Position numbers and translations under genes: made by a program
Assembly: GCA_002422315.1 (NCBI GenBank)
Contig: DIUJ01000068.1
Location: 160,630 to 224,629, forward strand
Reading direction: 5' to 3'
Origin: Bacteroidetes bacterium UBA6161
GTDB taxonomy: Bacteria > Bacteroidota > Bacteroidia > NS11-12g > UBA955
Length of the DNA stretch: 64,000 bases
The notes under the pieces: model-generated
What the model was told of the DNA's origin: nothing
The model's input: only the letters and a program-made list of their open reading frames with translations
Databases searched by the model: none
Part shown: positions 37,663 to 47,809 of the stretch, in pieces
Layout of the letters: every line of letters starts with the position of its first letter
Numbering within the stretch: position 1 is the first letter of the stretch

Positions 37663-37727
37663 ATTGTACCTTGTTTGAAAAGGTTTAATTGGGTTCTGTT
37701 TTCACAATTATCCTAAAGTGCAAGTTA

Positions 37728-39308
37728 TTACACTTTTGGGTTAGTTTTCTTTTGAGCAATTTCTTTGGCACACCTTATTCCATCGATTGCGGCAGACACA
37801 ATACCACCTGCATATCCTGCGCCTTCTCCACATGGATATAATCCAGTAATTTCTGTGTGTTCTAGAGTTTCTTTATCCCTAGGAATTCTAATTGGGCTAG
37901 AAGTCCTACTTTCAGTAGCCAACATAATTCCATCATCACTATCAAATCCTTTGATTTTTTTCGAAAAATATATCAAGCCTTCTTGTAACGATTTGCGTAC
38001 TTTAGCAGGTAGGATTTGGTGGAGATTTGCACTGGAAATTCCTGGAATATAAGAACATTCGGGTAGGGAAGAGGATTCTTTATTTCTTATAAAGTCTTTA
38101 ATTTTTTGTGCAGGTGCAACTAAATTACCACCACCAGCAAGGTATGCTTTGGTTTCTACTTCTTTTTGAAAATACAAAGCGGAAAGATTCCCTTTATGCT
38201 GCCAGTCTTTCCAATCATTTTCATCTACAGAAACAACTAAGCCGCTGTTTGCAAATTTTCCGTTTCTTTTGGAAGGTGACCATCCATTTACTACTATTTC
38301 GCCCGGGGCTGTAGCAGCTGGAGCTATAATTCCACCAGGGCACATACAAAAAGAAAATACACCTTTACCTGCGGCTTGGGTTACTAGGCTATAGTATGCA
38401 GGTGGAAGATTTGGATTTTTTGTGTCACAGTGGTATTGGGCTTTGTCAATTATTTCTTGAGGGTGTTCTATCCTCACACCAAGTGCAAAAGGTTTTGCTT
38501 CTATAAGTATATTCTTTTTTTCCAAAAGTTCGTAAATATCCCTCGCGGAGTGTCCAGTCGCCAGAATTATATTTTCTGTTTGCATGAATCCATTGCTAGT
38601 TTCTATGCCTTTTATTTTATTGTCATGAATATGAATATCTGTAAGTTTACAGTCAAATATAATCTCCCCTCCAAGCTTTTGAATAGTTTCTCGTATAGAC
38701 TCTACTATTCCTGGAAGTTTATTTGTACCAATATGAGGACGTGTGTTAATTAATATATCCTCAGCTGCCCCATGTTCTACAAATGTGTTGAGTACGTCTT
38801 CTACAGAACCTCTTTTACTAGAGCGGGTATATAGTTTGCCATCGCTATAGGTCCCGGCACCACCTTCCCCAAAACAGTAATTTGAATCAGGATTTACAAT
38901 ACCTTCTTTGTTTATTTTTGCTAGGTCTCTTCTTCTTTCTCTTACATTTTTCCCTCTTTCTATAACTATAGGTTTAATACCGCATTTCAATAACTCTAAA
39001 GCAGCAAACATTCCTGCGGGTCCAAATCCTACAACTATTGCATGTTGATTTAAAGTGGGTTGTAAATTTGAATATACGGGTTTGTGTATGGGTTCAAAGG
39101 GTATGTCGTTTAAATTTATTTCAACCTCTAACCTAAATTTAACGGGTGACTTTCTGGCATCAATGGATTTTTTTATTATCCTCCATTCTTTAATGTCTTC
39201 TATACAAATCCCTGTTTTACTCTTAATTGAATTTAGAATATCTAATTCGTTTTCAATTTGTTCAGGAAGAACAAGGATTTCTAATAAATGTAAGTTTGAA
39301 TTAGACAA
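37728..39308 (-). CDS. NAD(P)/FAD-dependent oxidoreductase (HI0933/YhiN-related)
   Basis: The protein has 526 residues. An N-terminal extension of about 90 residues precedes the Rossmann motif [16 protein letters not shown] and the second FAD segment [17 protein letters not shown]. Later blocks are [31 protein letters not shown] and the C-terminal [20 protein letters not shown]. This is the well-conserved uncharacterised FAD-dependent family. It may act on RNA or cofactors, but the substrate is unknown. It is the last gene of the rimK operon and overlaps rimK by 8 bases. Confidence 0.88.
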   Translation of the reverse strand: MSNSNLHLLEILVLPEQIENELDILNSIKSKTGICIEDIKEWRIIKKSIDARKSPVKFRLEVEINLNDIPFEPIHKPVYSNLQPTLNQHAIVVGFGPAGMFAALELLKCGIKPIVIERGKNVRERRRDLAKINKEGIVNPDSNYCFGEGGAGTYSDGKLYTRSSKRGSVEDVLNTFVEHGAAEDILINTRPHIGTNKLPGIVESIRETIQKLGGEIIFDCKLTDIHIHDNKIKGIETSNGFMQTENIILATGHSARDIYELLEKKNILIEAKPFALGVRIEHPQEIIDKAQYHCDTKNPNLPPAYYSLVTQAAGKGVFSFCMCPGGIIAPAATAPGEIVVNGWSPSKRNGKFANSGLVVSVDENDWKDWQHKGNLSALYFQKEVETKAYLAGGGNLVAPAQKIKDFIRNKESSSLPECSYIPGISSANLHQILPAKVRKSLQEGLIYFSKKIKGFDSDDGIMLATESRTSSPIRIPRDKETLEHTEITGLYPCGEGAGYAGGIVSAAIDGIRCAKEIAQKKTNPKV

Positions 39309-40188
39309 TTGATTTTTTGCTGTTTTGTTCTACAAATTCAATGATTTTTCCAGCAATATCTAATCCAGTAGATTTCTCTATACCTTCTAGGCCAGGAGAA
39401 GAATTTACTTCAATAATCAATGGTCCTTTATCCGAAATAAGCATGTCTACGCCAGCTATGCTTAGCCCAAGAGCCTTTGCAGCTCTTACGGCGCTATCCT
39501 CTTCTTCTGGGGTAAGTTCAATTTTCCTGCCTTCTCCGCCTCTATGCAGATTGCTTCTAAATTCTCCTTCCAATCCTTGTCTTTTCATAGCACCTACAAC
39601 CTTGTCGCCCACAACAAAGGCCCTAATATCTGCACCTTTTGCTTCTTTAATAAATTCTTGAATTAAAAAGTTTGCATTCATGCCATAAAAAGCTTCGATT
39701 ACAGATTTTGCTGCATTTTTAGTTTCTGCAAGTACTACCCCAAGCCCTTGTGTGCCTTCAATAAGTTTAATAATTAAGGGAGCTCCACCAACTTGTTTTA
39801 TTAGGTAGTCTATATTGTCTGGTCTCCTTGCAAATGCTGTTTTTGGGATACCAATTCCTTCCATAGCCAACATTTGAAGTGTTCTAAGTTTGTCTCTACT
39901 TCTAACCAAAGATTGTGCACTTAGGGTTGTAAATACTTTTTGCATTTCAAACTGACGAATGATAGCCGCACCATAATAGGTTACACTTGAACCAATTCTT
40001 GGGATCACGGCATCCACGTTTTCTATGGCTTGGTCTTTAATATATATTGTAGGTTTGCTTTTTTCCATCACCACATAACAGTGCGTGTGGCTTAGAACTT
40101 GGGCGGTATGTCCTCTTGTTTCTGCTGCCTCTACCAAGCGTTGGGTAGAGTATAAATTTGCATTGCGAGAAAGTATTACAATATTCAT
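39301..40188 (-). CDS. rimK: RimK-type alpha-L-glutamate ligase (ribosomal protein S6 modification)
   Basis: The protein has 295 residues. It opens [15 protein letters not shown] and has the ATP-grasp blocks [35 protein letters not shown] and [13 protein letters not shown]. RimK adds glutamates to the C-terminus of ribosomal protein S6. The adjacent protease gene is a RimB-like partner, which in Pseudomonas works against RimK. The start overlaps that gene's stop by 4 bases. An N-terminal pre-ATP-grasp domain is complete and no residue is missing. Confidence 0.93.
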   Translation of the reverse strand: MNIVILSRNANLYSTQRLVEAAETRGHTAQVLSHTHCYVVMEKSKPTIYIKDQAIENVDAVIPRIGSSVTYYGAAIIRQFEMQKVFTTLSAQSLVRSRDKLRTLQMLAMEGIGIPKTAFARRPDNIDYLIKQVGGAPLIIKLIEGTQGLGVVLAETKNAAKSVIEAFYGMNANFLIQEFIKEAKGADIRAFVVGDKVVGAMKRQGLEGEFRSNLHRGGEGRKIELTPEEEDSAVRAAKALGLSIAGVDMLISDKGPLIIEVNSSPGLEGIEKSTGLDIAGKIIEFVEQNSKKSIV

Positions 40189-40652
40189 AAAGGTTGGGAT
40201 TGTAGTTTTTGTTTATGCGACAAATTTCGTAAGGAAACATTAACAATAAAGCGTTTGTATAAAATTTTTTTTCCAAGCAATACTTGGTATCTCATTTCGC
40301 CTCTGTCTGCTAAAGAAAATTCAGTTTCAATTAGTTCTCCAAAGAGCATTACTCTAAGCTTTATCAAATATCTAAATTCGCTTTGTCCGAAGCTGTTTTT
40401 GATTTTTTTTTCTGTGAAATTTTCAAACACAAAGTCTTTCTTTTGATATTGATGAATTGATGGATCTAAAAATCTAACCAACAAAACGTCTTTCCCATTC
40501 ATTTCTCTGAGTGTTATTTTATGACAATGAATGGCACAGCTATTTGCACCAGTGTCAATTTTACAAGGAAGGTTTTCAATCCCTAAATCTGGCAAATCTA
40601 TCAAATCCTTAGAGCCAATTATTTTTAACTCTCTTTTTTTCTTAATTACCAT
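40185..40652 (-). CDS. RimB-like ATP-dependent zinc protease (retropepsin-like)
   Basis: The protein has 155 residues from the ATG at 40652; a TTG/ATG upstream would extend it into the ABC exporter gene. The aspartic-protease motif [16 protein letters not shown] is followed by the second half of the single lobe, [21 protein letters not shown]. This is the COG4067 family, called ATP-dependent zinc protease in annotation. As RimB it trims RimK products on S6. It overlaps the rimK start by 4 bases and the exporter by 11. It appears complete. Confidence 0.85.
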   Translation of the reverse strand: MVIKKKRELKIIGSKDLIDLPDLGIENLPCKIDTGANSCAIHCHKITLREMNGKDVLLVRFLDPSIHQYQKKDFVFENFTEKKIKNSFGQSEFRYLIKLRVMLFGELIETEFSLADRGEMRYQVLLGKKILYKRFIVNVSLRNLSHKQKLQSQPL

Positions 40653-42474
40653 AAAACTGCATTTTGTATAATTTACTGTAAACTCCTTCTTGTATAATAA
40701 GTTCTTCGTGAGAACCAATCTCTTTTATTTCTCCATTTTCCATTACCACTATGGTATCTGCATCTAAGATAGTGGAAAGTCTGTGAGCGATTACTAGAGT
40801 TGTTCTTCCTTGCATAAGTTTATTTAAAGCTTCCTGTACAAGTTTTTCAGACTCTGAATCTAAGGCACTAGTAGCTTCATCCAAAATCAGTATTTGAGGA
40901 TTTTTTAAAAGGGCTCTAGCTATACTTAACCTTTGTTTTTGTCCTCCGCTTAATTTATTGCCTCTTTCGCCAATTATTTCGTCTAAACCTTTTTCCTTTT
41001 GGCAAACAAATTCCCAGGCATTTGCCATTTTCAATGCACTGATTAATTCATTTTCACTTGCATTTGGGTTGCCTACAAGTAAATTGTTGCGGATACTGTC
41101 ATTAAATAGAATAGATTCTTGGTTTACAATACCTATGAGTTTTCTAAGGTCTTGTATTCTTAAGTCTTTTACATCTGTATGGTCTATTGTTATTGAACCA
41201 GATTTAACATCATAAAAACGAGGAATGAGTTCCGTAAGGGTAGTTTTTCCCGAACCAGATTGTCCTACTAATGCAATCTTTTTACCCTTTGGAATCGTTA
41301 AACTCACATTTTTTAGAACTTGTCTGTCGGTGTATGAAAAACCTACATTCTGAATAGAAATTTCTTTTTCTAAATCTGATATTCGTATAGCATTTGGTTT
41401 TTCGTGTATTTCTACATCGGTGTGCAATATTTCCTCTATTCTGTTTGCACTGGCTACTCCTTTTTGAACGCTATAAAAAGCAGAAGAAAATTGTTTGAAA
41501 GGTGGGATTAACTGACTAAAAATAGCAAAGTAACCTATAAATACAGAAGCATCAATTTCGTTGTTGTAAACCATTTTACCCCCAATCCACAAGATTATGG
41601 CAGAAATACTTATACCTAATGTTTCTGAAACCGGAGAGGCTAAATCTACTCGTTTGTTCACATTTATATTTAATCTAGTAGATTCTCTATTGATGAAATC
41701 AAATTTGTTTTTAAAAATTGTTTCAGCTCCAAATGATTTTACTATTTTTATGCCTCCCAATATTTCTTCAAAAAATGACAACAATGCTCCTTGTTTTTCT
41801 TGAGATTCTTTAGATTTGGCTTTTAGTTTTTTACCCAAAATTGAAATTACAATTGCGGTAACAGGCAAGATAAGTAATATGTAAAGCGTAAGAATAGGGC
41901 TCATAAATATAAGCATTGCAAAGTATACAAGAATAGTAGCGGGTTCTTTAAAAATTGCTTCTATAGAGGCGGCCATTGCCCATTCAATTTCTTTGGTATC
42001 GTTGCTCAGCCTAGACATTACATCTCCTTTCCTTTCATGGTTAAAATAGCTTAAAGGAAGATTCATTAACTTGTTAAAAACCTTGGCTTTTAGTTGTTCC
42101 ATGCTCTTGTAAATAAGTATTTTAATATTGATTAAAGCTAAATATCTAGCAATGTTTTTAATTACAGTTCCCAAAATAAGTAACAAACAGATAAGCCAAA
42201 GCACCATTTCTTTGTCTTGGTTGGCTATTTGTGTCATCCAACTAACAAAAGAATCTTTGATTGAATCAATATTCCAAGAAGATAAAGTATTAGACACTTC
42301 TGGTATAGAAGTATTTACTACTTTTTCTGGAATAAAAAGAAACTCTAAGACAGGGATAATAAGGGCAAGCGAAAATACACTACTTAGAATATATATAAGG
42401 TTGAAGAGAATATTAAGTGCTATTTGTTTCTTTTGGTTGGAAGCATAGCGAAGCAAAACGAGGAAATTTTTCAT
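40642..42474 (-). CDS. MsbA-like ABC exporter, fused membrane and ATPase domains
   Basis: The protein has 610 residues. Six helices fill about 1-320, with the coupling-loop block PLSYFNHERKGDVMSRLSND. The nucleotide-binding domain covers 365-605: Walker A GQSGSGKT, signature LSGGQKQR, Walker B LILDEATSALD and the H-loop IAHRLST. It likely flips lipid A or another lipid. It heads an operon with rimB, rimK and the FAD gene. A TATATTTG box lies on its strand at 42495-42502. Confidence 0.93.
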   Translation of the reverse strand: MKNFLVLLRYASNQKKQIALNILFNLIYILSSVFSLALIIPVLEFLFIPEKVVNTSIPEVSNTLSSWNIDSIKDSFVSWMTQIANQDKEMVLWLICLLLILGTVIKNIARYLALINIKILIYKSMEQLKAKVFNKLMNLPLSYFNHERKGDVMSRLSNDTKEIEWAMAASIEAIFKEPATILVYFAMLIFMSPILTLYILLILPVTAIVISILGKKLKAKSKESQEKQGALLSFFEEILGGIKIVKSFGAETIFKNKFDFINRESTRLNINVNKRVDLASPVSETLGISISAIILWIGGKMVYNNEIDASVFIGYFAIFSQLIPPFKQFSSAFYSVQKGVASANRIEEILHTDVEIHEKPNAIRISDLEKEISIQNVGFSYTDRQVLKNVSLTIPKGKKIALVGQSGSGKTTLTELIPRFYDVKSGSITIDHTDVKDLRIQDLRKLIGIVNQESILFNDSIRNNLLVGNPNASENELISALKMANAWEFVCQKEKGLDEIIGERGNKLSGGQKQRLSIARALLKNPQILILDEATSALDSESEKLVQEALNKLMQGRTTLVIAHRLSTILDADTIVVMENGEIKEIGSHEELIIQEGVYSKLYKMQFYGN

Positions 42475-42494
42475 TAAAAAAATAAGCTAGGCTG

Positions 42495-42502
42495 CAAATA
42501 TA
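42495..42502 (-). promoter_or_regulatory. -7 box (TATATTTG) of the exporter-rimB-rimK operon
   Basis: On the minus strand this reads TATATTTG, a full consensus match, 20 bases before the ATG at 42474. Confidence 0.6.
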
Positions 42503-42810
42503 GAATGTTCGAGAAAAGGAATGATAGAAAAGGATAAAAAAGAAAAATAAACCCTTAATTGGATGCAAATAATTTCTTAGGATGAAACCATGTGGTATTA
42601 AAATGTATAGTATATATCGCCCAGTGATTTCTTGTTTTTTTTATTTTGGCTATAACGAGTAATCCATCTGTATTTGCAAAAAAAATACGAGATAGGCTAT
42701 AATGGTATAGGATGGTAGAAATTAATAAAATATCAACACAGTAAATGTGAATAAATAAGAACTAAGCGAAGAATATTCAAAATTTGAAACGTAGGAATAA
42801 AAAAAAATAC
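42503..42810. other. Intergenic region, no gene seen
   Basis: These 308 bases between divergent operons are very AT-rich and have stop codons in all frames. I see no tRNA, no conserved stem and no repeat. It probably holds regulatory sites for the two promoters at its edges. Confidence 0.6.
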
Positions 42811-42818
42811 TATCTTTG
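42811..42818 (+). promoter_or_regulatory. -7 box (TATCTTTG) of the fatty-acid operon
   Basis: TATCTTTG is a full match and lies 29 bases before the ATG of the DUF177 gene. A TTTG at 42783-42786 is 24 bases upstream, longer than the ideal spacer. Confidence 0.6.
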
Positions 42819-42847
42819 CCGTTCAATTTTTGAAAAGGGTAAACCAA

Positions 42848-43360
42848 ATGAGTATTGAACTATTTGATATAGAGATTGGTAAGTATAAAGAAGGGGTTCA
42901 TCGCATAGAATTTGAGATGGATTCGGAATTTTTCAAAAGTTACGAAAGTTCTTGTGTAGAAGATGGGAAAGTTTGGGCCGAGTTAGTATTTGACAAAGGA
43001 GCCTTTGCCATTAAGTTTGATTTTAAAATCAAAGGCGAGGTAAAGAGATCCTGTGACAGATGTTTAAACGATTTAAGTTATCCTGTAGAGAACACGTTTA
43101 ATTTAGTTGCTAAGATTACGGCAGATATTGGAGAAGATGAAGAACATTTAACCTATATTTTGCCTAATGAGCAATGGTTCAAGGCTGCAAGTTATTTCAT
43201 GGAAATGATTTGTTTGTCATTGCCGATTAAAGTAGTATGCGAAGATGTAAGTCAAGTATGCGATAGTTCCATGTTAGAAAAATTCATGGAAGAAGAAGAG
43301 GAAGAAATTCCAAGCCAGTTTGAGAAGTTAAAAAATTTGTTTAAAGACAATAAAATATAA
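42848..43360 (+). CDS. DUF177 (YceD-like) protein
   Basis: The protein has 170 residues from the ATG at 42848; a TTG at 42830 would lie within the leader. The conserved CDRCLNDLSYPVENTFNL block has the paired cysteines and the acidic C-terminus is typical. In bacteria and plants this family is linked to 23S rRNA maturation. It precedes rpmF and plsX as in most bacteria. Cys at VCEDVSQVCDSS may complete a metal site. Confidence 0.9.
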   Translation: MSIELFDIEIGKYKEGVHRIEFEMDSEFFKSYESSCVEDGKVWAELVFDKGAFAIKFDFKIKGEVKRSCDRCLNDLSYPVENTFNLVAKITADIGEDEEHLTYILPNEQWFKAASYFMEMICLSLPIKVVCEDVSQVCDSSMLEKFMEEEEEEIPSQFEKLKNLFKDNKI

Positions 43361-43366
43361 AAGAAA

Positions 43367-43552
43367 ATGCCACATCCTAAACGTAAAACATCCAAAACTA
43401 GACGTGACAAAAGAAGAACACATCACGGATTAAGTACTAAGCCATTAGTTGCAGATCCTGTTACTGGAGATGTTTCTGTATATCACAGAGTAAACCTTGA
43501 AACAGGAATGTATAGAGGGGTTAAAGTAATGAAAGGTAAGAACGACGAGTAA
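43367..43552 (+). CDS. rpmF: 50S ribosomal protein L32
   Basis: The protein has 61 residues, starting MPHPKRKTSKTRRDKRRTHHG, the L32 signature. It lacks the CxxC pairs of the zinc-bound form, so it is the zinc-free type. It lies 6 bases after the DUF177 gene and 17 before plsX, the standard order. Confidence 0.97.
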   Translation: MPHPKRKTSKTRRDKRRTHHGLSTKPLVADPVTGDVSVYHRVNLETGMYRGVKVMKGKNDE

Positions 43553-43569
43553 TACTCCTGTTCAGACAA

Positions 43570-44511
43570 GTGAAAAAAGTAAAAGTAGGAATCGATGTGA
43601 TGGGCGGGGATTTTGCACCGCTTGAACCAATTAAAGCGGCTGCCGCACTTTTGGCCCATCCCTCTATTCATCCAGTTTTATTTGGAGACGAAAACATAAT
43701 CCGTTCTGTTTCTGCAGAATTGGGATTGCATTCTGATGCATTCGATATTGTACATGCCCCAGAGGTAATAGGCATGAGCGAGCATCCTACCAAAGCATTA
43801 TCCCAAAAAAAATCTTCTAGTATTTCAGTGGGTTTTCATTATTTGGCTTCCCATCAAATTGATGCTTTTGCAAGCGCCGGAAATACAGGGGCTATGTTAG
43901 TAGGTTCTGTGTTTTCTGTTAAACCAATTCAAGGGGTAATACGTCCCACAATTACTTCGGTTTTGCCCAAACCTGACGGATCTGTAGGTATACTTTTGGA
44001 CGTAGGTGCTAATGCAGATTGTAAGCCTGAAGTGCTTAATCAATTTGCAACCCTAGGCTCTCTCTATTTCCAAAATGTACTTAGTAACAACAATTCTGCT
44101 AAAGTCGGTCTCCTAAGCATAGGAGAAGAAAAAGAAAAAGGAAATATACTTACCCAAGCAGCTTATCCTCTCTTAGAAACCAATGAGCGAATTGAGTTTG
44201 TAGGAAACATAGAGGGCCGAGATATTTTTAACACCAAAGCAGATGTTGTAGTCTGTGATGGATTTACTGGAAATATAGTGTTAAAAGTATGCGAAGGAAT
44301 GTTTTATAACCTTATGAAAAGAGGTATTCAAGATGAATATTTGAACCGATTCAATTTCAAGCATTATGGTGGAACTCCTGTTCTTGGAGTAAATGCTCCC
44401 GTAATTATAGGACACGGAATTTCCAAATCCGAAACCATCATCAAAATGATGGAATTAGCTGAAAGCGTGGTTCAATCCAAAATGATAGAGAAATTAAAAG
44501 CATCATTCTAA
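43570..44511 (+). CDS. plsX: Phosphate acyltransferase
   Basis: The protein has 313 residues, the normal PlsX length. It opens VGIDVMGGDFAPLEPIKAA and has ASAGNTGAMLVGSVF, VGLLSIGEEKEKGN and VVVCDGFTGNIVLKVCEG. It makes acyl-phosphate from acyl-ACP for phospholipid synthesis at the membrane surface. The start is GTG at 43570, the only sensible start before MGGD. It sits in the rpmF-plsX-fabH order. Confidence 0.97.
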   Translation: MKKVKVGIDVMGGDFAPLEPIKAAAALLAHPSIHPVLFGDENIIRSVSAELGLHSDAFDIVHAPEVIGMSEHPTKALSQKKSSSISVGFHYLASHQIDAFASAGNTGAMLVGSVFSVKPIQGVIRPTITSVLPKPDGSVGILLDVGANADCKPEVLNQFATLGSLYFQNVLSNNNSAKVGLLSIGEEKEKGNILTQAAYPLLETNERIEFVGNIEGRDIFNTKADVVVCDGFTGNIVLKVCEGMFYNLMKRGIQDEYLNRFNFKHYGGTPVLGVNAPVIIGHGISKSETIIKMMELAESVVQSKMIEKLKASF

Positions 44512-44556
44512 AATTTTAGTTTCTTTGCAGTGTATAAATTTAAAATATAATTCACC

Positions 44557-45546
44557 ATGCATAAAATAACAGCGGCAATTACTGCTGTTGGAGGTCATGT
44601 GCCCAAAGACATACTCACCAATAGTGACTTGGAAAAAATGGTTGATACTACCAATGAGTGGATATTAACCAGAACAGGAATAAAAGAAAGACATATTTTA
44701 CGTGAACCAGGCAAAGCTACTTCTGACATGGCGGTAGCTGCTATTCAGCAAATGCTAGATAAACGTGGAATAGATGCAAGCGAAATTGATTTGTTAATCA
44801 TGGCAACAATTACCGGCGATTTGATTTTCCCCGCTACTGCAAACATAGTTTGTGATAAATTGGGTGCAAAAAATGCATGGGGATATGATTTGGCAGCAGC
44901 TTGTTCTAGCTTTTTGTATGCTTTACAAACAGGAGCTCAGTTTATTCAATCCGGAACATATAAAAAAGTTGTTGTTTGTGGAGTAGATAAAATGTCGGCC
45001 ATTATTGATTATACAGATAGAAATACTTGTATAATTTTTGGAGATGGAGGCGGAGCAGTTTTATTAGAGCCTAATTTCGAAGGACTAGGAATTCAAAATG
45101 CAATCTTAAAATCGGATGGTTCAGGAAGAGAATTTCTTTACCAAAAATCTGGTGGTTCGCTAAGACCCCCTACTATAGAAACGGTTACTAACAGAGAACA
45201 TTTTGTTTATCAGGAAGGAAAAACTGTGTTTAAATTTGCAGTTACCAATATGGCCGATGTTTCTAAACAAATAATGGAGCAAAATAGTCTTACATCAGAA
45301 GATGTAAATTGGCTTCTTGCTCACCAAGCCAATAAAAGAATAATAGATTATACCGCAGAAACTATGGGACTTCCCACAGAAAAAGTGCTTATGAATATTG
45401 AGAAATATGGCAATACCACAAGCGGTACTTTGCCTTTGCTTTTCTGGGATTTTGAAAATAAATTCAAGAAAGGCGACAACCTTATTCTAGCCACATTTGG
45501 CGGAGGCTTTACTTGGGGTTCTATGTATATTAAATGGGCTTATTAA
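44557..45546 (+). CDS. fabH: 3-oxoacyl-ACP synthase III
   Basis: The protein has 329 residues. The catalytic triad is visible: Cys in DLAAACSSFLYAL, His in LAHQANKRI and Asn in EKYGNTTSGT. ILTRTGIKERH is the family opening. It condenses acetyl-CoA or branched primers with malonyl-ACP to begin fatty-acid synthesis. It lies 45 bases after plsX and 95 before accB, so it is in the same operon. Complete. Confidence 0.97.
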   Translation: MHKITAAITAVGGHVPKDILTNSDLEKMVDTTNEWILTRTGIKERHILREPGKATSDMAVAAIQQMLDKRGIDASEIDLLIMATITGDLIFPATANIVCDKLGAKNAWGYDLAAACSSFLYALQTGAQFIQSGTYKKVVVCGVDKMSAIIDYTDRNTCIIFGDGGGAVLLEPNFEGLGIQNAILKSDGSGREFLYQKSGGSLRPPTIETVTNREHFVYQEGKTVFKFAVTNMADVSKQIMEQNSLTSEDVNWLLAHQANKRIIDYTAETMGLPTEKVLMNIEKYGNTTSGTLPLLFWDFENKFKKGDNLILATFGGGFTWGSMYIKWAY

Positions 45547-45609
45547 ATAGCCTTTTTGAAAGCTCAAGTTTTTTTAATTATTTTAGGTTGTAGGCCTAAT
45601 TAAAATTTT

Positions 45610-45617
45610 TACATTTG
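45610..45617 (+). promoter_or_regulatory. -7 box (TACATTTG) before accB
   Basis: TACATTTG is a full match 24 bases before the accB ATG. It suggests an internal promoter that lets accBC be made apart from fabH. Confidence 0.5.
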
Positions 45618-45641
45618 CGAAATAAGTTAAATACCTTAAAT

Positions 45642-46115
45642 ATGGAATTAAAGGAAATTCAAAATCTAATTAGATTTGTTGCAGGTCAAAAAGTTGACGA
45701 AGTTCAAATTGAACAAAACGATTTTAAAATCACCATCAAAAAAAATGCTCCTGAATATGTAACAGCGATGCCACAGATGGTTCATGCTAGTGTACCAAGT
45801 GCTCCAGCACCTCTTGCAGCTCCCTTACAAGGAACTCCAGCTGAGCCAACACCTGCTGTTGATAATACAAGTAATTTGATAACTATTAAGTCTCCTATGA
45901 TAGGTACTTTCTACAGACAATCCAAACCAGATTCTCCGGTTTTTGTGAATGTAGGAGATGAAATAAAACCTGGAAAAGTACTTTGTATCATTGAAGCAAT
46001 GAAATTATTCAATGAAATTGAATCTGAAATTTCGGGAAGAATAGTTAAAGTGTTGGTAGAAAACAATACTCCAGTAGAATACGATCAACCGTTATTCTTA
46101 GTTGAGCCAGCTTAA
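45642..46115 (+). CDS. accB: Biotin carboxyl carrier protein of acetyl-CoA carboxylase
   Basis: The protein has 157 residues from the ATG at 45642; the frame is open 27 bases upstream from a TTG that lies in the promoter. The N-terminal helix-rich part is followed by a Pro/Ala linker (about 50-75) and the biotinyl domain with IIEAMKLFNEIE, where Lys121 is biotinylated. It carries carboxybiotin between AccC and the transferase. accC follows 24 bases later. Confidence 0.96.
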   Translation: MELKEIQNLIRFVAGQKVDEVQIEQNDFKITIKKNAPEYVTAMPQMVHASVPSAPAPLAAPLQGTPAEPTPAVDNTSNLITIKSPMIGTFYRQSKPDSPVFVNVGDEIKPGKVLCIIEAMKLFNEIESEISGRIVKVLVENNTPVEYDQPLFLVEPA

Positions 46116-46139
46116 TTTTACACCTAAATTATTTTAATT

Positions 46140-47477
46140 TTGTTTAAGAAAATTCTAATTGCAAATAGGGGAGAAATAGCACTGCGTATAATTCGTACCT
46201 GTAGAGAAATGGGTATAAAAACAGTGGCTGTATATTCCTTAGCAGACAAAGACAGCCTTCATGTGCGCTTTGCAGACGAAGCGGTATGTATAGGGCCTGC
46301 TCCTAGTGCAGAATCCTATCTTAAAATACCTAACATTATAGCCGCTGCAGAAATTACCAATGCAGATGCTATCCACCCAGGATATGGTTTCCTTAGCGAA
46401 AATGCTAAGTTTAGTGCGGTTTGTCGCGACCATGGTATCAAGTTTATAGGTGCTACCCCCGAACACATAAATGCAATGGGAGATAAATCCAATGCCAAAG
46501 ACTCTATGAAAAAAGCTGGAGTACCCACTATACCGGGTTCTGATGGCCTTTTGGATAGCGCTGATGAGGGAAAAAAAATAGCAGCAATAATAGGATACCC
46601 TGTAATCATAAAAGCCACAGCAGGTGGCGGTGGAAGAGGGATGAGAATTATTTGGAAAGAAAGCGAGTTTGATAAACTGTGGGACGATGCCAGAACAGAA
46701 TCTAAAGCAGCTTTTGGTAACGACGGTATTTATCTCGAAAAATATATTGAAGAACCTCGTCATATTGAAATACAAATTGCAGGTGACCAATATGGTAAAG
46801 TATGTCATTTGTCAGAAAGAGATTGTTCTGTTCAAAGAAGACACCAAAAACTTATAGAAGAAACCCCTTCTCCCTTTGTAGACGATGAACTAAGAAAGAA
46901 AATGGGAGAAGCTGCTAAGGCTGCTGCTCAGTTTATCAATTACGAAGGTGTTGGTACCGTTGAATTTTTAGTAGATAAATACAAAAACTTCTATTTTATG
47001 GAAATGAATACTCGTATTCAGGTGGAACACCCCGTAACCGAAGAAGTTATAGATAGAGATTTAATAAAAGAGCAGATTATGATTGCTGCAGGTATTCCAA
47101 TCTCAGGTAAAGATTATTACCCCTTGAAACATAGCATGGAGTGTAGAATAAATGCAGAAGATCCTTACAATAATTTTAGACCTAGCCCAGGTAAAATTCA
47201 AGTTTTGCACAAGCCAGGTGGACATGGTGTAAGAGTAGATAGCCATATTTATGCAGGCTACGTTATCCCGTCTAATTATGACTCTATGATCGCTAAACTT
47301 ATTGTTACTTCTCAATCTCGTGAAGAATCAATACTGAAAATGGAAAGGGCCTTACATGAATTTGTAATTGAAGGTATTCACACTACTATTCCTTTACATT
47401 TGCAAATCTTAGCAAATGAGGATTTTAGAAAAGGTAATTTTACCACTGCTTTTATGAACGATTTTAAAATAAAATAA
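46140..47477 (+). CDS. accC: Biotin carboxylase of acetyl-CoA carboxylase
   Basis: The protein has 445 residues, full length. It opens [20 protein letters not shown] and has the ATP-grasp glycine loop [49 protein letters not shown] and the C-terminal biotin carboxylase domain. It carboxylates the biotin of AccB. The start is TTG at 46140, the only one that gives the family N-terminus. It ends the operon with a strong terminator. Confidence 0.97.
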   Translation: MFKKILIANRGEIALRIIRTCREMGIKTVAVYSLADKDSLHVRFADEAVCIGPAPSAESYLKIPNIIAAAEITNADAIHPGYGFLSENAKFSAVCRDHGIKFIGATPEHINAMGDKSNAKDSMKKAGVPTIPGSDGLLDSADEGKKIAAIIGYPVIIKATAGGGGRGMRIIWKESEFDKLWDDARTESKAAFGNDGIYLEKYIEEPRHIEIQIAGDQYGKVCHLSERDCSVQRRHQKLIEETPSPFVDDELRKKMGEAAKAAAQFINYEGVGTVEFLVDKYKNFYFMEMNTRIQVEHPVTEEVIDRDLIKEQIMIAAGIPISGKDYYPLKHSMECRINAEDPYNNFRPSPGKIQVLHKPGGHGVRVDSHIYAGYVIPSNYDSMIAKLIVTSQSREESILKMERALHEFVIEGIHTTIPLHLQILANEDFRKGNFTTAFMNDFKIK

Positions 47478-47492
47478 ATTTTAATCTATAGC

Positions 47493-47530
47493 AAAAAGGC
47501 TGCTTCAAATTCTGAAGCAGCCTTTTTTTT
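47493..47530 (+). terminator. Terminator of the fatty-acid operon
   Basis: AAAAAGGCTGCTTCA and TGAAGCAGCCTTTTT form a 15-bp stem with a 5-base loop and a T-run. It lies 16 bases after the accC stop. The 260 bases that follow, up to the purB promoter, contain nothing else recognised. Confidence 0.95.
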
Positions 47531-47797
47531 ACTTTTTTTCATCCCTATAGTGTATCAGAATTCTTACTGGGTTGTGTAGCTCTAGGATAGGATTTCTACA
47601 ACTCTCTTGAGCCTTGTAACAGTAGATGTAACTTTAGTAATGTTTTTGTTTTGATTATAAACTCTCCTTCTATTTCACAAACCTATGTTGGAGATAATGA
47701 ATCAGATTCTTGATTTACTTTTTTGGGTAAATTAAAAATAGAGCCTGTATTCTAAAATTTACACGTGTTTTATTGGGTTTAATCTTTCCTTTTCATG

Positions 47798-47805
47798 TAT
47801 TTTTG
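47798..47805 (+). promoter_or_regulatory. -7 box (TATTTTTG) of purB
   Basis: An exact consensus match ends 4 bases before the purB ATG. A TTG lies 22 bases upstream (47773-47775). It predicts a leaderless mRNA. Confidence 0.6.
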
Positions 47806-47809
47806 CCGT

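Noticed and set aside
42503..42810. A small RNA gene between the exporter and the fatty-acid operon
   Set aside because: No conserved stem, promoter-terminator pair or known RNA motif was seen; the sequence is simply AT-rich.
46239..46808. A 189-codon minus-strand frame inside accC
   Set aside because: It is antisense to a fully conserved biotin carboxylase, has no family features and is explained by the codon pattern of accC.
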